Source: Microbacterium lacticum
GTDB lineage: Bacteria > Actinomycetota > Actinomycetes > Actinomycetales > Microbacteriaceae
Assembly (NCBI RefSeq): GCF_006716815.1
Contig: NZ_VFPS01000002.1
Span: 310,001 to 374,000 of the forward strand
Direction: 5' to 3'
DNA length: 64,000 bases
Below are positions 1 to 7,711 of the stretch, piece by piece. Numbering within the stretch: position 1 is the first letter of the stretch; the number at the start of each line of letters is the position of its first letter. A program made the position numbers and the translations under genes. The notes under the pieces are model-generated. The model saw nothing but the letters and a program-made list of their open reading frames with translations. It was not told the origin of the DNA and did not search any database.

Positions 1-359
1 GTCCGCCGGGAGACCAGACCGGCGAGCGCACGCCAGCCGACGAGGAACACGAAGAGCACGATCGCCGCGACGACGATGAACGAGACCGCGACCCCCTGAC
101 CCGTCGCGGCGCGAAGCAGCATCCCGCCCGCCACGGTGATCGCCCACACCGGCAGGCCCGTGCGCACCGGGGCGAGCGGCGCCAGCCATGCGCGGGCGAT
201 GAGCCACCCGGCTGCGAACGCCGCGAGGAACGGCCACGCCGTGGTCCAGAGCCCCACGAGCACGTTCTCGGCGTGGCTGAGCCGCCCGGTGGCCGCGAAC
301 ACGACGACGAACGCGGTGTCGACACCGAGCGCCGCCAATGCGGTGCGCGAAGAGGTCAT
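1..359 (-). CDS. DUF3054 family membrane protein (partial, runs off left edge)
   Basis: The reading frame starts at an ATG at 359 and stays open to the window edge, giving about 119 residues of a very hydrophobic protein. It shows the DUF3054 pattern: an early 'GRLSHAEN' segment, a 'TAWPFLAAFAAGWL' helix, then 'GLPVWAITVAGGMLLRAATGQG' (seen in parts) and a last helix. Three to four membrane segments are visible, so it sits in the cytoplasmic membrane. Members are normally about 120-135 residues, so only the last few residues are missing. The function of the family is unknown. Confidence 0.8.
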   Translation of the reverse strand, partial: MTSSRTALAALGVDTAFVVVFAATGRLSHAENVLVGLWTTAWPFLAAFAAGWLIARAWLAPLAPVRTGLPVWAITVAGGMLLRAATGQGVAVSFIVVAAIVLFVFLVGWRALAGLVSRR

Positions 360-393
360 GCCTCCAGCGTACGTCGCGCCGTCACTGCCCTCG

Positions 394-449
394 CGTCACC
401 GCACTGCCGTCACCGCACTGCCGTCACCGCACTGGCGTCACCGCACCGA
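394..449. repeat. 14-bp tandem repeat, four units
   Basis: CGTCACCGCACTGC is repeated head to tail at 394-407, 408-421, 422-435 (last base changed) and 436-449 (last three bases changed). The fourth unit contains the stop codon of the SDR gene (438-440), so the array lies exactly at the 3' end of that gene and fills most of the gap to the DUF3054 start. Confidence 0.85.
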
Positions 450-1448
450 CCAGCCGCCGTCGCTCGGCAGCACCACGCCGTTGAGGTTCACGCCGTCGTC
501 GGACAGGAGGAAGGTGATGGATGCCGCGAGCTGCTCGGCCGTCGCCAGGGTCGGGATCGACGACTGGAACGGCTGCAGGCGCGCCTGACCGGCCTCCGAG
601 ACGTGCGGCGGGAACGGGATGCCCGTCGCGACGCCGCCCGGGGCGACGGCGTTCACGCGGATGCCGTCGGGCCCGTACATGAAGGCCGCGGATCGGGTCA
701 TGCCGATGACGGCATGCTTGCTCGTCGTGTAGGCGTTGCCCGATGCCGAGCCACGCAGGCCCGCCTCCGAGGCGATGTTGACGATCGATCCGGCGCCGGC
801 GGCGATCGTCGCGGGCAGCACCGCGCGGGTGAGCGTGAACGCGCCCGTGACGTTGACGCCCATGACGCGCTCCCACATGGCATCCGTCGTCTCGTGCAGC
901 GGCGAGAAGTCGTCGTTGATGCCCGCGACGTTGGCGAGGCCGTCGATGCGCGCCCCCGCGGCGGCGACGATCGCGTCGACCGACTCCTGGGCCGTGATGT
1001 CGCCCGCGACCGTGACGATCTCGGCGGCGGCGCCCCGCAGGTCGGCGGCGAACGCGTCGAGCTTCTCGGCCGAGATGTCGACCGCGATCACGCGGCCTCC
1101 TTCGCGCGCGACCCGCGACGCCGTGGCCCGCCCGATGCCGCTCGCGGCGCCGGTGACGATGACGGTCTTGCCGGCGAAGCGGCCCGGCGTGACCTTCTCC
1201 ACCCAGCCGGTCGGCGCCGACTCCTCGGGCGCGACCCCGCCGTTCGCCTGCAGCACGAGGTCGTCGACGACCGACTGCGGCATCTGGCCCTGGCTGAGCG
1301 CGACGAGCTGCTGCAGCGGCAGTCCGCGCAGCGGCGCGAGGGTCTCCTCCCCCGCTCCCGACGCGGCGAGCAGGCCGCGCACGAGCGGTCCGCCGACCTC
1401 GCTGTCGAGCCAGGCTCCGTCGCCGAGTTCCCGTCGCGGACGCGGCAC
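438..1448 (-). CDS. SDR-family NAD(P)-dependent oxidoreductase
   Basis: Classical short-chain dehydrogenase. The C-terminal ~255 residues carry the Rossmann motif TGAASGIG, the NVAG motif, a catalytic serine in 'SIVNIASEAG', the YTTSK active site (YxxxK) and a 'VNAVAPGGVATGI' segment. An N-terminal extension of about 80 residues ('WLDSEVGGPLVRGLLA...') precedes the Rossmann fold. The substrate cannot be told. I chose the GTG at 1448; the frame stays open to 1562 but there it would run inside the oppositely oriented TetR gene. There is no spacer between the two divergent genes, so the true start and promoter may have been lost (see finding). Confidence 0.8.
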   Translation of the reverse strand: MPRPRRELGDGAWLDSEVGGPLVRGLLAASGAGEETLAPLRGLPLQQLVALSQGQMPQSVVDDLVLQANGGVAPEESAPTGWVEKVTPGRFAGKTVIVTGAASGIGRATASRVAREGGRVIAVDISAEKLDAFAADLRGAAAEIVTVAGDITAQESVDAIVAAAGARIDGLANVAGINDDFSPLHETTDAMWERVMGVNVTGAFTLTRAVLPATIAAGAGSIVNIASEAGLRGSASGNAYTTSKHAVIGMTRSAAFMYGPDGIRVNAVAPGGVATGIPFPPHVSEAGQARLQPFQSSIPTLATAEQLAASITFLLSDDGVNLNGVVLPSDGGWSVR

Positions 1449-2078
1449 GCGTGCAGGCCTGGATGCCGAGGCCATCGTCGCCGCGGCGCGCGGACTCGAC
1501 CCCGAAGAACTCACGATGCAAGAGGTCGCGAACGCGCTCGGCGTCGACCGCAAGGCCCTCAATCACCACGTGACCGACCGTGAGAGCCTGCTCGAGCTGC
1601 TCGCGATCGACGCCTTCCGCACGCGCTTCGCCGAGGCCGACGTCGATCTCGGCGACACCTGGCAGGACGCCTGCCGCACCTACGCGGAGAACATGTGGCA
1701 AGCCTCATGGACACCGGTCAGTGGCTCGCGCACTTCCGCTTCACGACCCCGCGCGACCTCGCGATCGCGGCCCCCGCCGAGGTGATCGCCGAACGGATGC
1801 TGGCCGCCGGGTTCGACCGCGTCGTCGTGAGCCGTGCGATGCACCTGCTCGTCACCATCTGCCGCGGCTTCGCCCAGGACGCGGTCATCGGCGCCCGCGC
1901 GGGCGGGCATCCGCAGTTCGAGGACCTGCGCGCCGCGTTCGCGGCGGAGCGCCGCGGCTACCCCGCCCTCCGCCGGCTCGTCGACGCGCGCGTCGACAAC
2001 AACGGCGTCGAGCAGTTCACGTTCGACATCGACGCGTTCATCGCGGCGATCGAGCGACTCGCCCCGCGCCCCGCCTGA
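1435..2078 (+). pseudogene. TetR-type regulator, frameshifted and without a visible start
   Basis: The 5' part (frame of 1441) reads 'GLDAEAIVAAARGLDPEEL', then a helix-turn-helix 'TMQEVANALGVDRKALNHHV', typical of TetR/AcrR with a C-terminal TetR_C domain. Near 1696-1700 ('acatgtggcaagcctcatg') the frame is lost; the matching continuation ('SLMDTGQWLAHFRF' to '...IAAIERLAPRPA') lies one frame over and ends at 2078. One missing base explains this. No ATG, GTG or TTG lies in frame just before the HTH. It may have regulated the divergent SDR. It is a pseudogene unless the missing base is a sequencing error. Confidence 0.7.
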
Positions 2079-2094
2079 CGGGTGCGACGGCGGA

Positions 2095-2895
2095 TCAGCC
2101 GCGGGCGAGGATCTCGCCGTGCGGCAGCAGCACCCAGCCGTCCGGGTGCTCGGCCCATTCGCGCCAGGCGGCGCTGATCCGCTCGAGCGCGGCCCGGTCG
2201 GCGATGCCGCGACCGACGACGGTCTCGGCGAACGCCGAATGCAGGGCACGATCGGCCCACATGCCGCCCCACCAGGCGCGATCCTCGGGCGTCTCGAACA
2301 GCCACACCGACGCCGTCGAGCGCACGTCGTCGAACCCGGCCTCGTGCACCCACGCCTTCAGGCGCCGGCCCGCGGCGGGCTCGCCGCTCGTCGCGCGGTG
2401 CGCCGCGAGGTACACCTCGAGCCATTCGGCGAGCCCGGGCAGCAGCGGCCACCAGATCACGCCCTCGTAGTCGACGTCGCGAGCGGCGACCACGCCGCCG
2501 GGCCGCACGACGCGACGGAACTCGCGCAGCGCGTCGACCGGCCGCCCGAGGTGCTGCAGCACCTGGTGTGCGTGCACGACGTCCCACGCATCGTCCGGCG
2601 ACGACAGCGAGTAGGCGTCGTCGACGGCGAACTCGACGTTCTCGGCACCGGATGCCACGCGGTCGGCGTCGGCCTGCGCGACGACGTCCGCCGAGGCATC
2701 CACGCCGCGCACGCGCCCCGGCGCGACCCGCGCCGCGAGGTCGAGGGTGATCGTGCCGGGGCCGGCGCCCACGTCGAGCACGTCGAGCCCCGGCGCGAGC
2801 TCGGGCAGCAGGTAGGCGGCGGAGTTCTCGGCGGTGCGCCAGCGGTGCGAGCGCAGCACGCTCTCGTGGTGGCCGTGGGTGTAGGCGTCGGGCAT
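2095..2895 (-). CDS. SAM-dependent class I methyltransferase
   Basis: 266 residues from ATG 2895. The SAM-binding motif I is 'VLDVGAGPGTITLDLA' (about residues 39-54), followed by an acidic motif 'VRGVDAS', a motif II-like 'VEFAVDDAYSL' and 'WDVVHAHQVLQHL' with 'LREFRRVVRPGGVV'. This is the Methyltransf_11/UbiE-like small-molecule type. No substrate can be assigned. It lies 53 bp downstream of the aldo/keto reductase gene on the same strand, so the two may be cotranscribed. Confidence 0.85.
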   Translation of the reverse strand: MPDAYTHGHHESVLRSHRWRTAENSAAYLLPELAPGLDVLDVGAGPGTITLDLAARVAPGRVRGVDASADVVAQADADRVASGAENVEFAVDDAYSLSSPDDAWDVVHAHQVLQHLGRPVDALREFRRVVRPGGVVAARDVDYEGVIWWPLLPGLAEWLEVYLAAHRATSGEPAAGRRLKAWVHEAGFDDVRSTASVWLFETPEDRAWWGGMWADRALHSAFAETVVGRGIADRAALERISAAWREWAEHPDGWVLLPHGEILARG

Positions 2896-2948
2896 GGCAC
2901 CATCCTGGCCGAACACCGGGCGCGGGGCGGTCAGCGGGGCCGCCGCGC

Positions 2949-3899
2949 TCACATGTCGAGCGGGGTCCACTCCGAGACCTCGTCGAGGGCGGCGACCTCG
3001 TCGGCGGTCAGGTCGGTCGTCGCGCCCGCGAGCAGGTCGGGCACCTGCGACACCTTCGAGGCCGACGCGATCGGCGCGACGACGGTCGGCTTGGCGCGCA
3101 GCCACGCGAGGGCGGCCGAGGCCATCGACACGCCGTGTGCGTCGCCGACGCGCTCCAGCACCTCGAGGATCTGCAGCCCCTGCGGCGTCGCGTACTTCGC
3201 GGCGCCCTCGGCGCGCGGCGAGGCCTCCGCCGAGGCATCCGTCGACCGGTACTTTCCGGTCAGGAATCCCTTTGCGAGCGCGAAGTACGGCACGAGCGAC
3301 AGGCCGAGCTCCTCGGCGACGGGCACGATGTCGTTCTCGGTCTCGCGGTGCACGAGGTTGTAGTGCGGCTGGATCGCGACCGGCTCGGCGACGCCGAGCT
3401 CGCGCGCGATGCGCACCCACTCGCGGATGCGGTCGGCGGAGTAGTTCGACACCGCCGTGTAGCGCACGAGCCCGTCGGCGACGAGCGCGCCGAAGGCCGC
3501 CACCGTCTCTTCGAGCGGGGTCTCGGCGTCGTCGAAGTGCGCGTAGTAGAGGTCGATCTGCTCGACCCCGAGGCGCTGCAGCGATGCCTCGGCGGCGGCG
3601 CGCACGGTCGGGGCGGCGAGCCCCTTGTACTGCGGATGCTGGCTGACCTTCGTCGCGACCGTCACGCCCTCGGGGCGGCGGCTCACGAGCCACTCCCCGA
3701 TGATGCGCTCGCTCTCGCCGCCCTCGTGGCCGTCGACCCACGCGCTGTACGAGTCGGCGGTGTCGATGAAGTCGCCACCGCCCGCGTGGAACGCGTCGAG
3801 GATCTCGAACGAGGCGTCGCGGTCGGCCGTCCAGCCGAACACGTTGCCGCCGAGGGCGAGGGGAAAGACGTCGAGGTCACTGCTTCCGATGCGGGTCAT
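2949..3899 (-). CDS. Aldo/keto reductase
   Basis: 316 residues starting at ATG 3899. It has the (beta/alpha)8 aldo/keto reductase signature: 'DTADSY' (catalytic Asp and Tyr), catalytic Lys in 'VATKV', His in 'DLYYAHFDD', and a C-terminal cofactor region 'VVAPIASASKVSQV'. This matches the YajO/general-stress AKR group that reduces aldehydes or ketones with NADPH in the cytoplasm. Substrate unknown. Confidence 0.88.
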   Translation of the reverse strand: MTRIGSSDLDVFPLALGGNVFGWTADRDASFEILDAFHAGGGDFIDTADSYSAWVDGHEGGESERIIGEWLVSRRPEGVTVATKVSQHPQYKGLAAPTVRAAAEASLQRLGVEQIDLYYAHFDDAETPLEETVAAFGALVADGLVRYTAVSNYSADRIREWVRIARELGVAEPVAIQPHYNLVHRETENDIVPVAEELGLSLVPYFALAKGFLTGKYRSTDASAEASPRAEGAAKYATPQGLQILEVLERVGDAHGVSMASAALAWLRAKPTVVAPIASASKVSQVPDLLAGATTDLTADEVAALDEVSEWTPLDM

Positions 3900-3947
3900 G
3901 CACAGATCCAAGCACGATGCGCGCCCCGCGGCGTAACGTGGCTCACC

Positions 3948-4283
3948 ATGCAGGCCCTCACCGAGAACCAGATCCGTGCGTCGCTCCTCAACGTCAGCCA
4001 GTCCGAGCGCAAGAACGTGACGCTCCCCGCCGACCTCGCCGAGTCGCCGTGGGACGAGATGGACTTCTACGACGCGCGCGACTGCAAGCTCGCCCTCGTC
4101 GGATACGTCGTCGCCCTGGTGGACGACGAGCCGGCCGGACTGCTGCTGCGGCAGGCCGAGGCGAAGCCGCGCACGCGCGAGGCCTACACCGGGTTCGACG
4201 TCGAGGCGGCGCGCGCAGCGCGCATCGCGGCGATGCGTGAGAACGTCACGGCCTTCGTGCGGGCGGTGCGCGACGGGGTCTGA
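3948..4283 (+). CDS. FBP-domain protein lacking its zinc-finger core
   Basis: 111 residues from ATG 3948. The N-terminus ('MQALTENQIRASLLNVS...LPADLAESPWDEMDFYDARD') and the C-terminus ('AYTGFDVEAARAARI...FVRAVRDG') match the actinobacterial FBP (elongation factor G-binding) family. From memory of that family, members of about 160 residues carry a four-cysteine treble-clef finger between these halves. Here 'KPRTR' is joined directly to 'EAYTG' in frame and no CxxC pair remains. The protein would lack its metal site; it is either an in-frame deletion derivative or an assembly artefact. Confidence 0.65.
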   Translation: MQALTENQIRASLLNVSQSERKNVTLPADLAESPWDEMDFYDARDCKLALVGYVVALVDDEPAGLLLRQAEAKPRTREAYTGFDVEAARAARIAAMRENVTAFVRAVRDGV

Positions 4284-4369
4284 CCGCGGCGACCCGCCCG
4301 ATCCGACGGGCGGATGCGCCGGCATCCATTCTGCGGAATGAATTTCGGCGGCGTACAGTTGAGGCCATC

Positions 4370-5419
4370 ATGCAACGCTTCGGAACCCTCTCCTTCGGCC
4401 ACTACGGGCCGCTCGGCGGCGGTCGTCAGCTCACCGCCGGCGACACGCTGCACCAGGCCATCGACCTCGCCCAGGGCATGGACGAGCTGGGGGCGAACGG
4501 CATCTTCTTCCGCGTGCACCACTTCGCCCGGCAGCAGGCGTCGCCCATGCCGCTGCTGGCCGCGATCGCCGCGAAGACCGAGCGCATCGAGATGGGCACC
4601 GGCGTCATCGACATGCGCTACGAGAACCCGCTCTACCTCGCCGAAGAGGCCGCGGCCGTCGACCTCATCTCCGACGGACGGCTCGCTCTCGGCGTGAGCC
4701 GCGGGTCACCCGAGACAGTCGTCCGCGGCTACGAGAAGTTCGGCTACAGCGCCGAGGACCCCCGCGGCGCCGACCTCGCCCGCGAGCACTTCGACCTCTT
4801 CTGGCGTGCGATCGGCGGCGAGGGGATCGCCGAGCGCGACCCCGAATCGCCGTTCGGCGGCGGGTCGGGTCTGCAGCAGATCGAGCCGCAGTCCGAGGGC
4901 CTGCGCTCGCGCATCTGGTGGGGTGCGGGATCGCGCGACACCGCCGAATGGGCTGGGCGCACAGGCCTCAACCTCATGTCGTCCACGCTCCTCACCGAGG
5001 CCGACGGCCGGCACTTCGACCTGCTGCAGGCCGAGCAGATCGACCGCTTCCGCGCCGCGTGGACGGAGGCCGGACACCCCGGCACCCCGCGCGTCTCGGT
5101 GAGCCGCTCGGTGTTCCCCATCACGACCGCCGAGGACGAGCTGTACTTCGGGCACAGCCAGGAGGGCGACGGCATCGGCTACATCGACGGCTTCCGCTCC
5201 ACATTCGGCAAGACCTACGCGGCCTCGCCCGACGTGCTCGTCGAGCAGCTCAAGCAGGATGCCGCGGTCATGAGCGCCGACACGCTCATGCTGACGATCC
5301 CGAGCCAGTTGGGGGTTGCTTATTGTGTACATATATTGGAGTCGTTCGCGAAGTATGTAGCGCCCGAGCTGGGTTGGAAGCCCAATTGGGAAGGCCCCGT
5401 TCAGGGAGACGCGATCTGA
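4370..5419 (+). CDS. Luciferase-like monooxygenase, 3' end replaced by the integrated element
   Basis: 349 residues from ATG 4370. FMN/F420-type LLM flavoprotein (TIM barrel): 'HYGPLGGG' near the N-terminus, 'FRVHHFA', 'RIEMGTGVIDMRYENPLYLAEEAAAVDLISDGR' (in parts) and 'LGVSRGSPE'. Up to 5296 the DNA is GC-rich host sequence; after the core at 5297-5303 the last 38 residues ('SQLGVAYCVHILESFAK...') are encoded by AT-richer element DNA. The original host end ('NQLGVAFNLHVVEEFAKHV...KPNTEA') is at 33395-33496. The two C-termini share QLGVA, FAK, VAP and LGWKPN, so the fusion is probably functional. Substrate unknown. Confidence 0.88.
   Translation: MQRFGTLSFGHYGPLGGGRQLTAGDTLHQAIDLAQGMDELGANGIFFRVHHFARQQASPMPLLAAIAAKTERIEMGTGVIDMRYENPLYLAEEAAAVDLISDGRLALGVSRGSPETVVRGYEKFGYSAEDPRGADLAREHFDLFWRAIGGEGIAERDPESPFGGGSGLQQIEPQSEGLRSRIWWGAGSRDTAEWAGRTGLNLMSSTLLTEADGRHFDLLQAEQIDRFRAAWTEAGHPGTPRVSVSRSVFPITTAEDELYFGHSQEGDGIGYIDGFRSTFGKTYAASPDVLVEQLKQDAAVMSADTLMLTIPSQLGVAYCVHILESFAKYVAPELGWKPNWEGPVQGDAI
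5297..5303. other. attL core ATCCCGA
   Basis: Left host-element junction. Left of it is host LLM sequence ('ctgacg'), right of it element sequence ('gccagttgggggttgc'). The same 7 bp occur at 33395-33401. Beyond the core the two junctions diverge, as expected for a serine integrase with a short crossover. Confidence 0.85.
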
Positions 5420-5429
5420 GCGCGTCTCC
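5405..5429 (+). terminator. Hairpin at the element-supplied end of the LLM gene
   Basis: GGAGACGCG (5405-5413) pairs with CGCGTCTCC (5421-5429); the 7-base loop holds the LLM stop codon (5417-5419). There is no T-run, so it may be a weak terminator or an mRNA-stabilising hairpin. It belongs to the element, not to the host gene. Confidence 0.5.
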
Positions 5430-5606
5430 TCGTCGCCATGCGCACACTGTCGAGGATCGTCTAGGACGGGCTGAGATCGCAGCCTAGGCGCGCTGAGGGC
5501 ATGCAGAAGGCCTCGCGAGTACGGCGATCAGGCTTCGATGACGGTCTCCAGCGACGCACCGAGGGCGGCGAAGAACTACGAACATATCTTCGCTAGAGTG
5601 GTCCCC

Positions 5607-6902
5607 ATGTCGATCGATGTTCGCCGCCCGCTCGCTGTTGATCTCTTCGCAGGAGCAGGCGGTCTTTCGCTCGGTTTGGAGCAAGCAGGCTTCGAGATCG
5701 CGGCATCGGTTGAGTTCGACCCGATTCACGCCGCGGTGCACGAGTTCAACTTCCCATATGGGAAGACCTTCGCCGCAGATGTCTCGAAGATCACCGGCAA
5801 GCAGATCCGCGAACAGTCGGAGATCGGTGACCGCGAAATCCACCTCGTAGCTGGTGGACCGCCTTGCCAGGGGATTTCGATGATCGGGCGCCGCGCTATC
5901 GACGACCCTCGCAATGCGCTCCTGAAAGAGTTCGTGCGAGTGGTGCTGGAACTCAAGCCCCGCTACTTCCTGATGGAGAATGTCGCTGGCCTCATGGTCG
6001 GCGGACACCGACAGCTCGTCGATGAAGTTGTCGAGATGGTTGAGGCGGACGGAGAGTACCGGGTTGTAGCCCCGATCAAGGTCCTCCAGGCCGCTGACTA
6101 TGGTTCGCCGCAATCACGGCGACGGGTCTTCGTAATGGGCGCTCGGAAGGATGTTGCGCTTCCCAGCTACCCAGAAGCCACGCACACTCCTAGGACGATC
6201 AAGGGTGTCGTGCCCAAGAGCACCGCTCTCCCGCTGGGGCCGAGCGTTATCGAGGCACTTGGTGACCTTCCGGATGCCGATCAGTTCCCCGAACTTCTTC
6301 ACGACGACAACACATCCGGTGTGACCTATGGGAAGCCAAGTGACTATGCAGCGAAACTCCGCGGATCGAAAAAGGATGCTTCCGACTACTCGCGCCCGCG
6401 CCCTCGGCTCGCAGACGAACTGACCTCTTCCGCTCGAACTGTTCACACCAAGAAATCCATCGACCGCTTTGCAAGTGCTGAGCCTGGAACGACTGAGACG
6501 GTGAGCCGATTCCTGCGCCTTCACCCGGACGGTCTCTGTAACACGCTCCGAGCGGGCACCGCTTCGGACCGGGGGGCATACACCGCTCCCCGACCGATTC
6601 ACCCTGTCTATCCTCGTGTCATCACCGTGCGAGAGGCCGCTCGTCTGCACGGCTACCCCGACTGGTTCCGGTTCCATGTGACCAAGTGGAACGGGTTCCG
6701 AGAGATTGGCAACTCCGTCCCCGCTCGTCTGGGTCGGGCAGTCGGTGCCGCGATCTTGGAAGCGGACGAGGTTACTCCGATCAAGGGAAAGCCCGTAAAG
6801 CTCGGCTCCACCGATCTGCTCTACATGACAGCCGGTCAGGCGCACGACTACTTCGGTCTCGTCGAGCGCGTTATCCCGCAGCGAGACCGTAAGGTCGGCT
6901 GA
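5607..6902 (+). CDS. DNA (cytosine-5) methyltransferase of a type II R-M system
   Basis: 431 residues from ATG 5607. All the main C5-MTase motifs are present in order: motif I 'DLFAGAGGLSLGLEQAG' (about 12-28), catalytic motif IV 'GGPPCQG' (83-89, Cys87), motif VI 'ENV' (124-126), motif VIII 'SPQSRRRVF' (about 167-175), then a variable target-recognition region and motif X 'GNSVP' (about 370). It methylates C5 of cytosine at an unknown site to protect DNA from the partner nuclease at 6905. An upstream ATG at 5538 is in frame, but TAGAGT at 5594-5599 looks like a -10 box seven bases before 5607, which suggests a leaderless transcript. It stops two bases before the nuclease start. Confidence 0.93.
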   Translation: MSIDVRRPLAVDLFAGAGGLSLGLEQAGFEIAASVEFDPIHAAVHEFNFPYGKTFAADVSKITGKQIREQSEIGDREIHLVAGGPPCQGISMIGRRAIDDPRNALLKEFVRVVLELKPRYFLMENVAGLMVGGHRQLVDEVVEMVEADGEYRVVAPIKVLQAADYGSPQSRRRVFVMGARKDVALPSYPEATHTPRTIKGVVPKSTALPLGPSVIEALGDLPDADQFPELLHDDNTSGVTYGKPSDYAAKLRGSKKDASDYSRPRPRLADELTSSARTVHTKKSIDRFASAEPGTTETVSRFLRLHPDGLCNTLRAGTASDRGAYTAPRPIHPVYPRVITVREAARLHGYPDWFRFHVTKWNGFREIGNSVPARLGRAVGAAILEADEVTPIKGKPVKLGSTDLLYMTAGQAHDYFGLVERVIPQRDRKVG

Positions 6903-6904
6903 GC

Positions 6905-7711
6905 GTGACAACCAAGCGCGAGCCCAATCGGTATGTGCAGATCCTCGATCTGGTCTTCGACATGGCGTACACCGAGGGCGCAACTGAAGTGGCCTTCGCG
7001 AAGTCTGAACTCAATCACGCCGCCGACGCAATCGGAGTGGAACGGGTCGAAAACCCGGCGGACCTGGTTTACTACTTCCGGTTCCGAAAGCCCCTCCCAA
7101 TCAGCATCACGAGCAAGGCTCCGGAGGGATTCGAATGGATCATCCGTGGCGCTGGTAAGGGCAAGTACAAGCTCGTGGCCGTGCCGAATCAGGTGAGAGT
7201 CTTGCCTCGAGAAGGCCTCATCACCACGAAGGTGCCGGATTCCACGCCCGAGATCATTCGTGCTTCGGCACTCGGTGACGAGCAAGCACTACTCGCTCTA
7301 GTTCGGTACAACCGGCTGCTAGACATTTTCCTTGGGCTGACTACCTACTCCTTGCAGAACCACCTCCGAACCACCGTCAAGGGCGTCGGTCAGGTCGAGG
7401 TCGATGAGGTCTATGTAGGTCTCGACCGATTCGGCGTGCAGTACATACTGCCGGTTCAAGCCAAGGGCGGTTCGGACGAGATCGGCCTCACACAGATCGA
7501 GCAGGACCTCGGTGTCTGCGGGGAGAAATGGCCGCACATGGCGGCTCGCGCTATTGCGGTGCAGTTCATGGATAACGACAAGATCGCGATGTTCGAGCTA
7601 GGTCTGCAGGACTTCCAAGTCGCGGTGATCCGGGAAGCGCACTACCGGCTCGTGCCGTATGCAGACATCACGGATGAAGATCGAGAGCTTTACCGGCTCT
7701 TCGGACTTTAG
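6905..7711 (+). CDS. Putative type II restriction endonuclease, C-terminus altered by an IS
   Basis: 268 residues from GTG 6905, directly behind the methyltransferase. A PD-(D/E)xK-like core is visible: acidic residues in 'GQVEVDEVYVGLD' (E165, D167, E168) followed by 'YILPVQAKGG' with Q185-x-K187; Mrr-type nucleases also use a QxK variant. It should cut unmethylated sites recognised by its partner. The last four residues and the TAG stop come from the terminal repeat of the ISL3 copy that begins at 7695, so the native C-terminus is lost; how much is missing is unknown. It is not a family I can name, so the nuclease call rests on context plus this motif. Confidence 0.7.
   Translation: MTTKREPNRYVQILDLVFDMAYTEGATEVAFAKSELNHAADAIGVERVENPADLVYYFRFRKPLPISITSKAPEGFEWIIRGAGKGKYKLVAVPNQVRVLPREGLITTKVPDSTPEIIRASALGDEQALLALVRYNRLLDIFLGLTTYSLQNHLRTTVKGVGQVEVDEVYVGLDRFGVQYILPVQAKGGSDEIGLTQIEQDLGVCGEKWPHMAARAIAVQFMDNDKIAMFELGLQDFQVAVIREAHYRLVPYADITDEDRELYRLFGL

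Noticed and set aside
5280..5320. Longer att core (cag.t.gg beyond ATCCCGA)
   Set aside because: Matches after the core are interrupted and are explained by both sides encoding the same QLG residues; only 7 bp are identical without a break.
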